Assembly: GCA_016203825.1 (NCBI GenBank)
Contig: JACQMA010000127.1
Coordinates: 1-8,974 of the forward strand
From: Deltaproteobacteria bacterium
GTDB lineage: Bacteria > UBA10199 > 2-02-FULL-44-16
Length of the DNA stretch: 8,974 nt
Reading direction: 5' to 3'
Shown in pieces: positions 1 through 5,630 of the stretch; position 1 is the stretch's first letter; the number at the start of each line of letters is the position of its first letter. The notes beneath the pieces were generated by a model. The model saw only the letters and a list, made by a program, of their open reading frames with translations. It was not told the DNA's origin and did not search any database. Position numbers and translations under genes: made by a program.

Positions 1-378
1 AACATAGACCCCGAAGAGATCCGACTGTTCGATAGCTTGCGGCGCCCCGGTCCCGCGATACGATTTGGGTCGATCGGCCGTCACGAGCACGAGCGGGACC
101 CCGGAGTAAAATGCTTCGATCGTCGCGGGCAAGAGTTCGGCGACCGCGGTCCCCGAGGTGGTCATCACCGCAACAGGCCGTTTGGTCGCACGCGCCCGCC
201 CAAGCGCAAAAAAGGCAGCAGTTCGTTCTTCGGGAAACGTGAAGAGTCGAAATCCTTGCGATTTCCCCAGCACCGTCACGAAGGGACTATTGCGTCCACC
301 GGGACACAGACAGATGTCGGCCACACCACACGCCGCAAGTACTTCGAGAACCTGTTCCGCTCGAGCAATATTGGTCAT
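1..378 (-). CDS. menD: MenD, SEPHCHC synthase, N-terminal part (runs off left edge)
   Basis: Only the first 126 codons are present; the gene continues beyond position 1. MenD is the thiamine-diphosphate enzyme that joins isochorismate and 2-oxoglutarate to give SEPHCHC, the first committed menaquinone step. The translation shows the family's N-terminal PYR domain in order: CPGGRNSPF near residues 25-33 (usually SPGSRSTPL), FPEERTAAFFALGRA (the glutamate that activates ThDP lies in the DER/EER motif), TTSGTAVAELLPA, and VLVTADRP. The ATG at 378 overlaps the menF stop as ATGA, and an AGAGGA lies about 10 nt upstream inside menF, so translation is probably coupled. The first motif departs from the usual SPGSRS wording but is clearly homologous. 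The product name is secure; whether the rest of the gene is intact cannot be seen here. Confidence 0.93.
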   Translation of the reverse strand, partial: MTNIARAEQVLEVLAACGVADICLCPGGRNSPFVTVLGKSQGFRLFTFPEERTAAFFALGRARATKRPVAVMTTSGTAVAELLPATIEAFYSGVPLVLVTADRPKSYRGTGAPQAIEQSDLFGVYV

Positions 379-1421
379 ACCTGAAACATCCTCTTCACCG
401 ATTCGCGTTTGAGGTGCAATTCTTCCCATTCGCGCTGCAACGTAGAACCGTCAACAAGGCCACACCCAGCACCGATTCTCATCTGTCGCCCCTTCCACTG
501 GAGCGCGCGAATCGCGACAATGAAACGCGCACGACCATCGGGCCACGCCACTCCGAATGGCGCACCAAACTTTCCCCGTTGCTGGACGCGATCGAGTTCT
601 CGAAGCAAGGACATGCCTCGATCCCGAGGCACGGCACCCAAAGCGGGTGTGGGATGAAGGGCCTTCACGACCTCTTCACAGGAAACGTCCTGCTTCAGCT
701 TGACGTCGATCGTCGTCTTCAAATGGGCGAGTTGACCCATTTCGATGATCTCCCTCGCACCCACGACCACTTCTCCGAAGGATTTCAGTCGATCGGTCAT
801 CCCTTCAATGACAAGATCATGCTCGCGCTTTTCCTTGGCGTGTGAAACGAGTCGGTTCGTATCACGAATCGGCGCTGTCCCCGCGAGCGACATTGTTTTG
901 AGGAACCCCCCACTCTGCTCAAAGAGCATTTCAGGTGTGGCACCAAACATCCCACTCGTTTCATCCCAGATGCCATAGGGCCACACACTTTTGGGAATCT
1001 CACCGAGACGTGAGAGCAACCAGCGCAGGGGCGACCCCCTGTGGTCGCCCTGCTGCTCATTCGTGATCATCCCCTCTTCAAACATCACGGGGACAAGTTT
1101 TGTGAGTTCTTTTGATTGAATCAACTGTTCGGTGCGAAGAAAAACTTCCGCAAATGCATCATGCGATGGTGGTTGCCAGTCGATCTTCGGCGAAACTCCT
1201 TTTTCTGGACATTCGTTCACGTTCCACTCGCACCAACCGGCAGGTCGCTTCCAGGGTGCTGGATCGTCCAGAAAAAAATCAGGGACATAAAAAACAAGTT
1301 CGTCATGGGGGCGCGTGGAGAGGCTTTCAAATGGCCCCCAGGCAGCGATGAAGCTGCCCGACTTGACCTTGAGCAATGCCCCAGAATTCAAAAAATTTTC
1401 GAGCAAGAATGGCTGCGCCAT
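375..1421 (-). CDS. menF: Isochorismate synthase MenF (chorismate-binding enzyme)
   Basis: Encodes 348 aa. It should isomerise chorismate to isochorismate with Mg2+ as the entry into menaquinone. The C-terminal chorismate-binding fold is clear: ELTKLVPV (position of the general-base lysine), FGATPEMLFE, LAGTAPI, EKREHDLVIEG (Mg/substrate glutamate), LHPTPALGAVP, FGAPFGVAWPDG, FIVAIRAL, GAGCGLVDGS and REWEE. LHPTPALG and direct coupling to menD favour isochorismate synthase over anthranilate or aminodeoxychorismate synthase, which share the fold. Several motifs deviate: FGAPFG for the usual YAGPVG, and GAGCGLV for GAGIV. It is shorter than E. coli MenF (about 430 aa), mostly in the N-terminal half. 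The ATG at 1421 is supported by AGAGGG 8 nt upstream. It is the first gene of the leftward men block, divergent from the DAHP synthase gene across a 63-bp gap. Confidence 0.9.
   Translation of the reverse strand: MAQPFLLENFLNSGALLKVKSGSFIAAWGPFESLSTRPHDELVFYVPDFFLDDPAPWKRPAGWCEWNVNECPEKGVSPKIDWQPPSHDAFAEVFLRTEQLIQSKELTKLVPVMFEEGMITNEQQGDHRGSPLRWLLSRLGEIPKSVWPYGIWDETSGMFGATPEMLFEQSGGFLKTMSLAGTAPIRDTNRLVSHAKEKREHDLVIEGMTDRLKSFGEVVVGAREIIEMGQLAHLKTTIDVKLKQDVSCEEVVKALHPTPALGAVPRDRGMSLLRELDRVQQRGKFGAPFGVAWPDGRARFIVAIRALQWKGRQMRIGAGCGLVDGSTLQREWEELHLKRESVKRMFQV
1026..1052. repeat. GC-rich inverted repeat inside menF
   Basis: GGGCGACC (1029-1036) and GGTCGCCC (1043-1050) are exact reverse complements around a 6-nt loop. 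Two further pairs (1026/1052 and 1027/1051) form if G1028 is bulged. The mRNA could form a stable hairpin about one third into menF. There is no following T-run, so it is not a standard terminator. Confidence 0.55.
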
Positions 1422-1429
1422 GGCTGAAG

Positions 1430-1435
1430 CCCTCT
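1430..1435 (-). promoter_or_regulatory. Ribosome binding site of menF
   Basis: AGAGGG on the minus strand lies 8 nt before the ATG at 1421. This is good Shine-Dalgarno spacing and fixes the menF start. It contrasts with the divergent DAHP synthase gene, which has no such site. Confidence 0.65.
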
Positions 1436-1447
1436 AGTAAACCCCGA

Positions 1448-1476
1448 TTGACATGGCAAGCCATTCGAACAATACA
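1448..1476 (+). promoter_or_regulatory. Candidate sigma70-type promoter for the DAHP synthase gene
   Basis: A consensus -35 (TTGACA, 1448-1453), a 17-bp spacer and a weak -10 (AATACA, 1471-1476, 3 of 6 matches). The predicted transcription start is near 1483-1485, that is, at or just before the ATG at 1485. That would give a leaderless or near-leaderless mRNA, which fits the absence of any Shine-Dalgarno sequence. The weak -10 limits confidence. Confidence 0.4.
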
Positions 1477-1484
1477 GCTTGCCC

Positions 1485-2282
1485 ATGTCTCCAACTCGTT
1501 CCGTTTCCATTGGTCCCGTCACGCTTGGGGGAAAGCATTTTGTTGTCATCGCTGGTCCTTGCTCGATCGAGTCTGAACAACAGTTTTTGGAAACGGCAAC
1601 AACGGTCAAGGCAGCCGGCGCGACTCTTCTTCGTGGTGGCATCTATAAACTCCGAACCGATCCGAACACCTTTCAGGGCCTTGGCGACGATGGCCTGCGC
1701 ATTGCCCGGATGGTGCGCAAAACCGTTGGCCTTCCGATCGTCACCGAGGTCACGGATGCCCGCCAAATCCCGCTTTTGGTTGATGCCATCGATGTCTTTC
1801 AGGTCGGCAGCCGCAATATGTACAATTATGAATTGTTGAAGGAGCTCGCACACACTGGAAAACCCGTCCTGTTGAAGCGCGCCTTTTCGGCCACGATCGA
1901 AGAGTGGTTGCTGGCCGCAGAGTACCTGGAAAAAGGCGGCAATCCGAATGTTATTTTATGTGAGCGCGGTATTCGCACCTTTGAGCCTGCGTTGCGGAAC
2001 ACCTTGGACCTTGCCGCGGTTCCGTATGTTCGAACGCTTTCGCAACTTCCAATCATTGTTGATCCCTCTCACGGAACCGGTCGACGCGATCTCATTCTTC
2101 CAATGTCGCTCGCGGCGGCGGCGGCGGGCGCTGATGGATTGCTCATCGAGGTCCATCCCCATCCCGAGCAATCGCTCTCCGATGGGTACCAATCGATTGA
2201 CGGTCCGATGTTTGCGACCCTCATGACGCAACTCGAAAAAATTCTCGCGGCTGTCGACCGACCACTCCTGAAGAACGTATGA
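1485..2282 (+). CDS. DAHP synthase (3-deoxy-7-phosphoheptulonate synthase), short type I-beta form
   Basis: Encodes 265 aa from the ATG at 1485 (a TTG two codons upstream is possible). It condenses PEP and erythrose-4-phosphate to DAHP, the first shikimate-pathway step. It is a single TIM-barrel domain of the AroA(I-beta)/KDO8P synthase superfamily. Seen motifs: AGPCSIES (metal-ligand cysteine at residue 26), LRGGIYKLRTDPNTFQGLG, VFQVGSRNMYNYELL, KPVLLKRAFSATIEEW, ERGIRTFE, IVDPSHGTGRR (metal histidine) and IEVHPHPEQSLSDG (metal Glu and Asp). The RT-P and QGLG wording separates it from KDO8P synthase. There is no N-terminal ferredoxin-like or ACT domain and no chorismate mutase domain, so no built-in feedback site is visible. 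A GCG-rich run near 2112-2127 encodes five alanines. Its stop overlaps the menG start as ATGA. I leave the symbol empty because naming (aroF/aroG/aroA) is inconsistent for this subtype. Confidence 0.94.
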   Translation: MSPTRSVSIGPVTLGGKHFVVIAGPCSIESEQQFLETATTVKAAGATLLRGGIYKLRTDPNTFQGLGDDGLRIARMVRKTVGLPIVTEVTDARQIPLLVDAIDVFQVGSRNMYNYELLKELAHTGKPVLLKRAFSATIEEWLLAAEYLEKGGNPNVILCERGIRTFEPALRNTLDLAAVPYVRTLSQLPIIVDPSHGTGRRDLILPMSLAAAAAGADGLLIEVHPHPEQSLSDGYQSIDGPMFATLMTQLEKILAAVDRPLLKNV

Positions 2283-3004
2283 GCCACACTCATCTCGACC
2301 CCCAACGCATCCGCGCCATGTTTGGCCGCATTGCCGGGCGCTATGACCTTGCGAACACCGCGCTGTCCTTTGGTATTCATCATCGCTGGCGAAAAAAACT
2401 CGTGGGGCATGCGGGGGTACAATCAGGACAACGCGTCTTGGACCTCGCCACGGGCACAGGTGATCTTGCGATCACGTTCAAACAAGCGGTCGGTCCAACT
2501 GGCGAGGTCATTGGAACCGATTTCTGCCAAGAGATGGTCGAGCAAGCGCGTCAAAAAGTAAAAAAGATGAACCTCGATGTCCGCTTTGAAGAAGCCGACG
2601 CGATGAACCTTCCCCATCCCGACGCATCGTTCGACATCACGAGCATCGCATTTGGAATCCGCAACATCGCCGATCCCGTCAAAACGATGTTCGAAATGGC
2701 GCGGGTTACAAAACCGGGAGGTGTCGTTGCCATTCTTGAATTCGGCCAACCACTCCTGCCCGTCTGGAAGCAACTGTATGCCCTCTACGCGCACCACATC
2801 ATCCCACGCCTGGGGGGACTCATCACCGGGGCGCCATGGGCCTATCGTTATCTTGAACAATCCTCGGCGAATTTTCCGTGTCGCGATGAGTTTTTGGAAT
2901 TGATGCGGAAGACCGGCCGACTGGAACACCCTGACTACTGGGCCCTCACGGGTGGTGTCGCCTACATCTATACGGCGCGATCGGTCCTTCCCCACAGCAC
3001 GTGA
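2279..3004 (+). CDS. menG: Demethylmenaquinone C-methyltransferase MenG/UbiE
   Basis: Encodes 241 aa. It methylates demethylmenaquinone with S-adenosylmethionine, the last menaquinone step; in bacteria with ubiquinone the same family (UbiE) also acts there. The class I methyltransferase fold is clear: FGRIAGRYDLANTALSFG at the N-terminus, motif I VLDLATGTGD (residues 53-62), an acidic residue after strand 2 in VIGTDF, FEEADAMNLPHPDASFD, the family signature IAFGIRNIADP, VTKPGGVVAILEF, YRYLEQSSANFP and a C-terminal LTGGVAYIYT. The presence of menF and menD and the absence of any ubiquinone gene here favour the menaquinone role. It starts within the stop of the DAHP synthase gene (ATGA), so the two are co-translated. 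Its 3' end overlaps aroC on the other strand by 37 bp. Confidence 0.94.
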   Translation: MSHTHLDPQRIRAMFGRIAGRYDLANTALSFGIHHRWRKKLVGHAGVQSGQRVLDLATGTGDLAITFKQAVGPTGEVIGTDFCQEMVEQARQKVKKMNLDVRFEEADAMNLPHPDASFDITSIAFGIRNIADPVKTMFEMARVTKPGGVVAILEFGQPLLPVWKQLYALYAHHIIPRLGGLITGAPWAYRYLEQSSANFPCRDEFLELMRKTGRLEHPDYWALTGGVAYIYTARSVLPHST

Positions 3005-3936
3005 TCCACCACAACGAGCCATGCCATCGCTTCGATCACGGGGACGGCGCGTGGAACGATGCACGGATCATGGCGGCCGCGCCTGGCAACATCGAGCACC
3101 GATGAGGTCGGCTTGAATCCGACACGCGCAATGATGCGTTCACCCGTCGTGATCCCACCACGAATACCGCCGTATTGTTCCTGACCGGAACGACGATGAA
3201 ATGCGGTCCCTTCCTCTTGCGTCGAAGCAAACCCTTCTCCCATTTCGACCGCGGTCGCAGCACCAATGCCGAGCAATGCCGATGCGAGGTCGGATTTGAA
3301 TTTGTGAAAGACCGGTTGCCCCAGTCCCGCGGGCGCATGGTCAATCCATAAGGTCACCTCACCGCCGTAACTTTTTCCTTCTTCTTTCGCCTGCATAAGC
3401 AGTGACTCCACTTCCTTCGTTTTCGGATTATCGCACGTCAGGACAAGCGGACCCATCTGTGAGGCAAAGGCCGAGACAGTAAGATCGGGGACCAGTTGGC
3501 GGGCGATCATCTGGGCCACCGCCCCTGCCATCACGCGCGCGACGGTCTCGCGTCCCGAGGCACGCCCACCGCCACGCGGATCACCATGACCAAACTTTTC
3601 CTTCCAGACATCGTCAGCATGACCGGGTCGCGGGTTCGCGGCAACGTCGCGATAATCTCCGGGCCGTGCATCGCGATTGCGAACGATGATCGCGATCGGG
3701 GTTCCCAATGTCGTGCCTTCGAAAACACCGCTCACGACTTCGGGCACATCGGCTTCTTGACGCGCAGAGACCGTGGCACTTGTTCCCGGTCGGCGGCGAT
3801 CGAGTTCACGAACGAGCAGATCGTGATCGAAGGATATCCCAGCGGGACATCCATCAATCACGCACCCAAGCGCTGACCCATGGCTCTCGCCAAACGTCGT
3901 CACACAGAATCGCTGTCCAAACGTATTCGCACTCAT
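2968..3936 (-). CDS. aroC: Chorismate synthase AroC
   Basis: Encodes 322 aa. It converts EPSP to chorismate using reduced FMN, the last step of the pathway. Diagnostic motifs run the full length: NTFGQRF then VTTFGESHG (residues 12-20), GCVIDGCPAG, RRPGTS, GTPIAIIVRN, NPRPGHAD, RGGGRASGRETVARV, APAGLGQPVF, GGIRGGITTGERI, KPTSSV, GRHDPC and PRAVPVIEAM. It is compact compared with the usual 350-390 aa, mainly through a short middle region and almost no tail after the last helix. The ATG at 3936 was chosen because it forms an ATGA overlap with the stop of the aroK-D-E fusion; an in-frame TTG five codons upstream is less likely. It is the last gene of the leftward aro block and its 3' end runs into menG. 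No terminator hairpin is visible. Confidence 0.96.
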   Translation of the reverse strand: MSANTFGQRFCVTTFGESHGSALGCVIDGCPAGISFDHDLLVRELDRRRPGTSATVSARQEADVPEVVSGVFEGTTLGTPIAIIVRNRDARPGDYRDVAANPRPGHADDVWKEKFGHGDPRGGGRASGRETVARVMAGAVAQMIARQLVPDLTVSAFASQMGPLVLTCDNPKTKEVESLLMQAKEEGKSYGGEVTLWIDHAPAGLGQPVFHKFKSDLASALLGIGAATAVEMGEGFASTQEEGTAFHRRSGQEQYGGIRGGITTGERIIARVGFKPTSSVLDVARRGRHDPCIVPRAVPVIEAMAWLVVVDHVLWGRTDRAV

Positions 3937-5630
3937 CGATGTTGATTCCAAAATACCTGTTGTTCTTCCGCCTGTCGCTCAAACATTTCGAGTCCTGAGG
4001 TATAAGGAATGCCATGTCGCTCGGCATAGTCAAGCCCCGGAGAATTTTGGCGATAGTCGAGGTCGAAGAGTTGCTTCGGTCGCCACGATGATGGCGGCAG
4101 AGCACCCGGTCGGCCGCTTGCCCACACAAGCAGATCAGGGGCATCGAGCGGTGGACCTTCTTTGAGTTCGCCGGTGCGTGCAGAATAAAAACTTGCCTCC
4201 GGAAGACATGTCTTCAAAACCGGAAACATCCCTGCCCCTCCCCAAACAGCAACACTCCCTCGAAGATCGACGTCCTTGAGTGCAGTTTGGAGTCCGTGAA
4301 GATCCGTATTCGTTCCGCACCATTCTTTTTTTCTCTCGTCCCACACCAAGGTATTTCGCGATCCGGCGAGCGTTTTAAGTGGTGATGTAACCGCCGCATA
4401 TCGAAGACCGAGTCGTTGCAAGACATCGAGGGCGCCGTTTTTCCATTCTTCTTCCGTGACGCGAATGGAAAAGACCGGCATGCCTCGACTCGCGAAGTAT
4501 GTTTCATGGACCGCCGGTGTTCGACTGTGAAGAACAGGATCACCCAGCACGGCTGCAAACGACTTCACCTTTTGTGGAACCCGCAACCATTGCATGAGAT
4601 ACGGCTGATCGGGACTCGATCCCGTGCCCTCGCGAATAAAATTGAGACGTGCCGTCCCCTTCACCAGAAGACGATACCACTGCCACCGCCCATCGGAGGA
4701 GCGAGGGAGAAAAACCCGTCGCTCTGGATCCTGCATCATCCACGTGTGACCTTCCCCAAGTTCATCAAAAGTGAAAACTTCGATTGCCGCCTTGAGGAAA
4801 CTTTTCCCTCTCCCCTCAGATGCAAGCCGCGCAAGGGTTGCCGTAACGGTCTCCCCTCCTCGCCGTTCATGCAGCGAAAGGATCGAAGGTGTTCCATAGG
4901 GACATGGACCGAGCGTGAGATCCCAATCCCAACGGATGCCGGGTTTTGGAGAAACGCGTCGGGCAGGATCGCTCGTTCGATAACTCAAGAGTGTTTTCCC
5001 CGTGGGGATGCTTTCAGAGACACGGCCGATCTGATCGAGAGTAAGCTGATCATCGCGGACTTCAAAGGCATCAATTCCCCAATCGAGACGACGACCGATG
5101 AACCAGTACCACGTGTACGCATGGGTAAAATCTTTGGGAAGAAGCGTGATCACACCACCGACATCTTTCAGATGATGCGAAAAATAGTTCTCCTCCCAGA
5201 CGTTCGAACGATCACAACCTTCGGGGATCGTGAGTTCCTCGTAGCTTATCGCATCGTAGCGTTGATCGCGGGCGGAAAAATTGATATCAAGTCGCGGGCG
5301 ATCGAGGAGAATCCGGCCCAGCGGGTCCGTGGGCCGTCGCACCCAAAGACAGCGAACACCATGCGTCGGTTGCCATTCGAAACCGGCGCCAACCGCTATA
5401 TATAATGATGTGGTTCTCTCTTGGACCAGGAACTGCGCAAGATACTTCTTTTCCAGGGCACGAAAGCCTCGCTCCCCTTGGCTTAGGAAAATATCGGGGA
5501 TCGATTTCTTTTCGTGTTCCTCAATGAAACGATCGAGATCAATCGTTTCAACGCTTGGGTCATATTGTTTGATGCGCTGGAGAAGCGATGACTTCCCACA
5601 CCCACGGTGACCAATCAGGAGCGTGATCAT
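3933..5630 (-). CDS. Trifunctional shikimate kinase / 3-dehydroquinate dehydratase / shikimate dehydrogenase fusion (AroK-AroD-AroE)
   Basis: Encodes 565 aa from the ATG at 5630, which overlaps the aroA stop as ATGA. Domain 1 (about 1-150) is shikimate kinase: P-loop GHRGCGKSS (7-15), IDLDRFIE (D31, D33), GERGFRALE (R57), and GAG at 81-83 for the usual GGG. Domain 2 (about 155-352) is a type I dehydroquinase. Catalytic positions read as E190 (FEVRD), R218 (LSYRT), H254 (LSLHE), K280 (FLKAAI, the Schiff-base lysine), R320, and S338/Q342 in SSPDQ. H-to-K, K-to-R and S-to-Q spacings are close to E. coli/Salmonella AroD as I remember them, but the E-to-H stretch is about 33 residues shorter. Domain 3 (about 357-565) is shikimate dehydrogenase: VLGDPVLHSRTP, VTSPLK (K419), SRNT, GTNTD (N441, D443) and a C-terminal QAEEQQVFW. 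Its dinucleotide loop is unusual (WGGAGM). Together it would convert dehydroquinate to shikimate 3-phosphate. Domains 1 and 3 are secure; domain 2 is more divergent. Confidence 0.88.
   Translation of the reverse strand: MITLLIGHRGCGKSSLLQRIKQYDPSVETIDLDRFIEEHEKKSIPDIFLSQGERGFRALEKKYLAQFLVQERTTSLYIAVGAGFEWQPTHGVRCLWVRRPTDPLGRILLDRPRLDINFSARDQRYDAISYEELTIPEGCDRSNVWEENYFSHHLKDVGGVITLLPKDFTHAYTWYWFIGRRLDWGIDAFEVRDDQLTLDQIGRVSESIPTGKTLLSYRTSDPARRVSPKPGIRWDWDLTLGPCPYGTPSILSLHERRGGETVTATLARLASEGRGKSFLKAAIEVFTFDELGEGHTWMMQDPERRVFLPRSSDGRWQWYRLLVKGTARLNFIREGTGSSPDQPYLMQWLRVPQKVKSFAAVLGDPVLHSRTPAVHETYFASRGMPVFSIRVTEEEWKNGALDVLQRLGLRYAAVTSPLKTLAGSRNTLVWDERKKEWCGTNTDLHGLQTALKDVDLRGSVAVWGGAGMFPVLKTCLPEASFYSARTGELKEGPPLDAPDLLVWASGRPGALPPSSWRPKQLFDLDYRQNSPGLDYAERHGIPYTSGLEMFERQAEEQQVFWNQHR
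4202..4215. repeat. 14-bp perfect palindrome in the AroE domain
   Basis: GAAGACATGTCTTC reads the same on both strands. About half of one such 14-mer palindrome is expected by chance in a window this size, so it may be coincidental. No second copy was noticed. Confidence 0.4.
4439..4472. repeat. 10-bp inverted repeat with 14-nt loop in the AroE domain
   Basis: TTTTCCATTC (4439-4448) and GAATGGAAAA (4463-4472) are exact reverse complements separated by 14 nt, inside codons for the VTEEEWKNG stretch. It is part of a set of coding-region inverted repeats in this window, but this one is weaker because of its AT-rich arms and longer loop. Confidence 0.4.
5525..5550. repeat. 9-bp inverted repeat in the shikimate kinase domain
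   Basis: TGAAACGAT (5525-5533) and ATCGTTTCA (5542-5550) are exact reverse complements around an 8-nt loop. It covers codons for the conserved ETIDLDRF region near the start of the aroK-D-E fusion. On its own it is close to chance level. Confidence 0.4.

Larger units (their letters stand above)
1422..1484. promoter_or_regulatory. Divergent 63-bp promoter region between menF and the DAHP synthase gene
   Basis: This is the only non-coding stretch in the window and must hold the start signals of both divergent blocks unless they are read through from outside. On the plus strand a perfect TTGACA at 1448-1453 is followed after 17 bp by AATACA (1471-1476), a weak match to TATAAT. On the minus strand I see a TTGCCA-like hexamer at 1459-1454 and TTTACT at 1441-1436, but their spacing to each other is poor (12 bp), so no leftward promoter is firmly assigned. 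The two sets of signals would physically overlap, so the blocks could be co-regulated. No clear operator palindrome or riboswitch fits in this length. Confidence 0.5.

Noticed and set aside
613..630. Short inverted repeats such as TGCCTCG/CGAGGCA and AAATGGG/CCCATTT (721-742)
   Set aside because: Seven-base arms with short loops are expected several times in a window of this size, so these are not reported as features.
375..1421. Anthranilate or aminodeoxychorismate synthase component I
   Set aside because: LHPTPALG and the ATGA coupling to menD favour isochorismate synthase. No glutamine amidotransferase partner is nearby.
1434..1853. Minus-strand open frame across the start of the DAHP synthase gene
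   Set aside because: It lies against conserved DAHP synthase motifs and has no recognisable protein features, so it is a shadow frame.
1486..2282. KDO8P synthase as an alternative for the DAHP synthase gene
   Set aside because: The LRTDPNTFQGLG and GSRNMYN wording is typical of DAHP synthase I-beta, and the whole window is aromatic biosynthesis without lipopolysaccharide genes.
3000..3040. Inverted repeat CGTGATC ... GATCACG just after the menG stop, as a possible terminator
   Set aside because: It has only 7 pairs with a 27-nt loop and no T-run on either strand. It also lies inside aroC codons. It is close to chance expectation.
4416..5405. Long open reading frame on the plus strand (329 codons) opposite the aroK-D-E fusion
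   Set aside because: It is antisense to a gene with clear family motifs, its translation has no recognisable domain, and it has no convincing start signals. GC-rich codon usage readily leaves the opposite frame open.
5396..5406. TATATATAAT-like stretch resembling a -10 box
   Set aside because: It lies inside conserved shikimate kinase codons (LYIAVGAG) with no matching -35 and no gene start nearby in either direction.
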